DNA of 8,536 nt from Bacteroidota bacterium (GTDB taxonomy: Bacteria > Bacteroidota > Bacteroidia > Flavobacteriales_F > PHOS-HE28). Under the pieces are notes generated by a model. It was given only the letters and a program-made list of their open reading frames with translations, had not been told where the DNA came from and ran no database searches. The position numbers were made by a program, and so were the translations under genes. The stretch lies in the NCBI GenBank assembly GCA_963169595.1, contig CAUJFM010000249.1, positions 1-8,536 on the forward strand, in the 5' to 3' direction. This document shows, one piece after another, positions 7,733-8,536 of the stretch. Position 1 is the stretch's first letter; each line of letters begins with the position of its first letter.

Positions 7733-8536
7733 ATGAAGCGCCGCACGAACCCCACTTGGGCCGTTCGTGCGGCGCTCGTGGTCGGGTTGTTGTTGCAAAC
7801 AAGTGCATTTGCCCAGCAAGGGTTGAACAATTTATGGATGGGTGGCTATGCCAGTTGGGCAGGGCCTCCGAACGGTGGTGTGAACCTTGATTTCCTGAGC
7901 GGTAGCTTGGAGGTCTCTTTCGCGCAAAGGGACATTGGCTTCTATCGTACCAATGCGAATATCACCAATGAAGGAGGCGAACTGTTGTTCAGTACGAATG
8001 GAGCTTTCGTGGCGAACGCGCGGGGAGATACCATGACGAACGGCTCCGGATTAAGTCCAAGTTGGTACACCGGCCAGTATCAGGATGGTTTCGCCATTCC
8101 GCAAGGTGTTCTCATCATTCCCCGGCCAGAGCATCCGGACATCTATTACCTGTTCCATGTTACGATCGATGTGCCCGCAACAGCAAGCGCGGCGCGGCTG
8201 TACTATAGCGTTGTCGATATGAGCGCGGAGGCTGATCTTGGTGCCGTGGCCTCCAAGAACCGGACGCTGATCGAGGATGACCTGAACTCGGGCAAGCTTA
8301 CTGCCGTGCGCCATGCCAATGGCCGGGACTGGTGGGTCTTCACCCACAGACTGAACACGAATGTCTTCCACCGTCTGCTGGTCACGCCGGACGGTATCCA
8401 AGTAGATGGCACACAGGCGGTGGGGCCACCCCAGCCACCGGATGCCGGGCAGGTCTGCTTTTCCCCGCAAGGGGACCTGTTCGGGTATTTTTACGAAGAC
8501 CTCCGGGTGTTCCCCTTCGATCGTTGCACGGGCTTG
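7733..8536 (+). CDS. Secreted beta-propeller-like protein of the T9SS-associated type (3' end outside window)
   Basis: The frame is open from the ATG at 7733 to the window edge (268 codons, no stop). The start is chosen because it gives a good signal peptide: basic MKRR, hydrophobic VRAALVVGLLL, cleavage after SAFA (residue 27). A later GTG at 7778 would lose the basic region. The mature part has the pattern GELLFSTNG, ANARGDTMTNG, IPQGVLIIPRP, DIYYLFHVT, LYYSVVDMS, GKLTAVRHANGRDWWVFTHR and CFSPQGD. This matches my recollection of a widespread Bacteroidota family of secreted proteins with WD40/PD40-like propeller repeats and a C-terminal T9SS sorting domain. The sorting domain would lie beyond the window and cannot be seen. 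The gene begins two bases after the stop of the giant gene, which suggests co-transcription. A strong inverted repeat overlaps its first codons. The role is probably extracellular or surface-associated; no ligand or enzyme activity can be inferred. Confidence 0.85.
   Translation, partial: MKRRTNPTWAVRAALVVGLLLQTSAFAQQGLNNLWMGGYASWAGPPNGGVNLDFLSGSLEVSFAQRDIGFYRTNANITNEGGELLFSTNGAFVANARGDTMTNGSGLSPSWYTGQYQDGFAIPQGVLIIPRPEHPDIYYLFHVTIDVPATASAARLYYSVVDMSAEADLGAVASKNRTLIEDDLNSGKLTAVRHANGRDWWVFTHRLNTNVFHRLLVTPDGIQVDGTQAVGPPQPPDAGQVCFSPQGDLFGYFYEDLRVFPFDRCTGL
7737..7776. repeat. 14-bp perfect inverted repeat at the start of the third gene
   Basis: AGCGCCGCACGAAC (7737-7750) is the exact reverse complement of GTTCGTGCGGCGCT (7763-7776). 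The 12-base spacer can add an inner CCC/GGG stem closing an ACTT loop. As RNA this would be a very stable GC-rich hairpin. It lies 6 bases after the stop of the giant gene and covers codons 2-15 of the third gene, encoding the basic and early hydrophobic parts of the signal peptide. No run of T follows (GTTGTTGTTG comes about 10 bases later), so it is not a standard intrinsic terminator. It may dampen translation or read-through between the two genes. Confidence 0.75.

Noticed and set aside
4692..7808. Other long minus-strand ORFs (4692-5906 and 6453-7808)
   Set aside because: They have the same explanation: His/Val/Gly-rich peptides without signal sequences or motifs, antisense to well-supported coding sequence.

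Overview
The window looks like chromosomal DNA from a GC-rich member of the Bacteroidota, probably the Flavobacteriales. The main reasons are a canonical type IX secretion (T9SS) C-terminal sorting domain on the giant protein, SprB-type Ig-like repeats, DUF11-like, PKD-like and beta-helix modules in extracellular proteins, and a third protein whose sequence pattern is typical of secreted Bacteroidota beta-propellers. All supported genes lie on the + strand. No phage, insertion sequence, CRISPR array, tRNA or rRNA gene was seen.

Layout: bases 1-85 may be the last 27 codons of an upstream + strand gene. Bases 86-368 are a leader or intergenic region with several short inverted repeats. One is terminator-like (301-318) and one ends 8 bases before the first start codon (340-360). 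Bases 369-1451 encode a 360-residue secreted protein with a signal peptide, a PPC-like beta domain, an SprB-like repeat and a weak T9SS-like C-terminus. After 36 bases comes a frame running from an ATG at 1488 to 7730 that would encode about 2080 residues. It is broken by one in-frame TAG at 1659-1661. The 57 codons before the TAG carry the signal peptide. The 2022 codons after it carry a zinc metalloprotease-like domain, Ig-like and jelly-roll domains, SprB-, DUF11- and PKD-like domains, a long right-handed beta-helix, a cysteine-containing helical module and a T9SS sorting domain. Two bases after that stop, a third secreted protein begins at 7733. It resembles T9SS-associated propeller proteins and runs off the window end.

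The three genes look like a cluster of cell-surface or secreted proteins, possibly one transcription unit. The most notable points are the premature amber codon separating the export signal from a giant protease-adhesin-like protein, and a 14-bp perfect inverted repeat covering codons 2-15 of the third gene. The individual families are familiar in Bacteroidota. I see no clear evidence of a wholly new system, but the multidomain giant protein and its uncharacterised helical module deserve attention.
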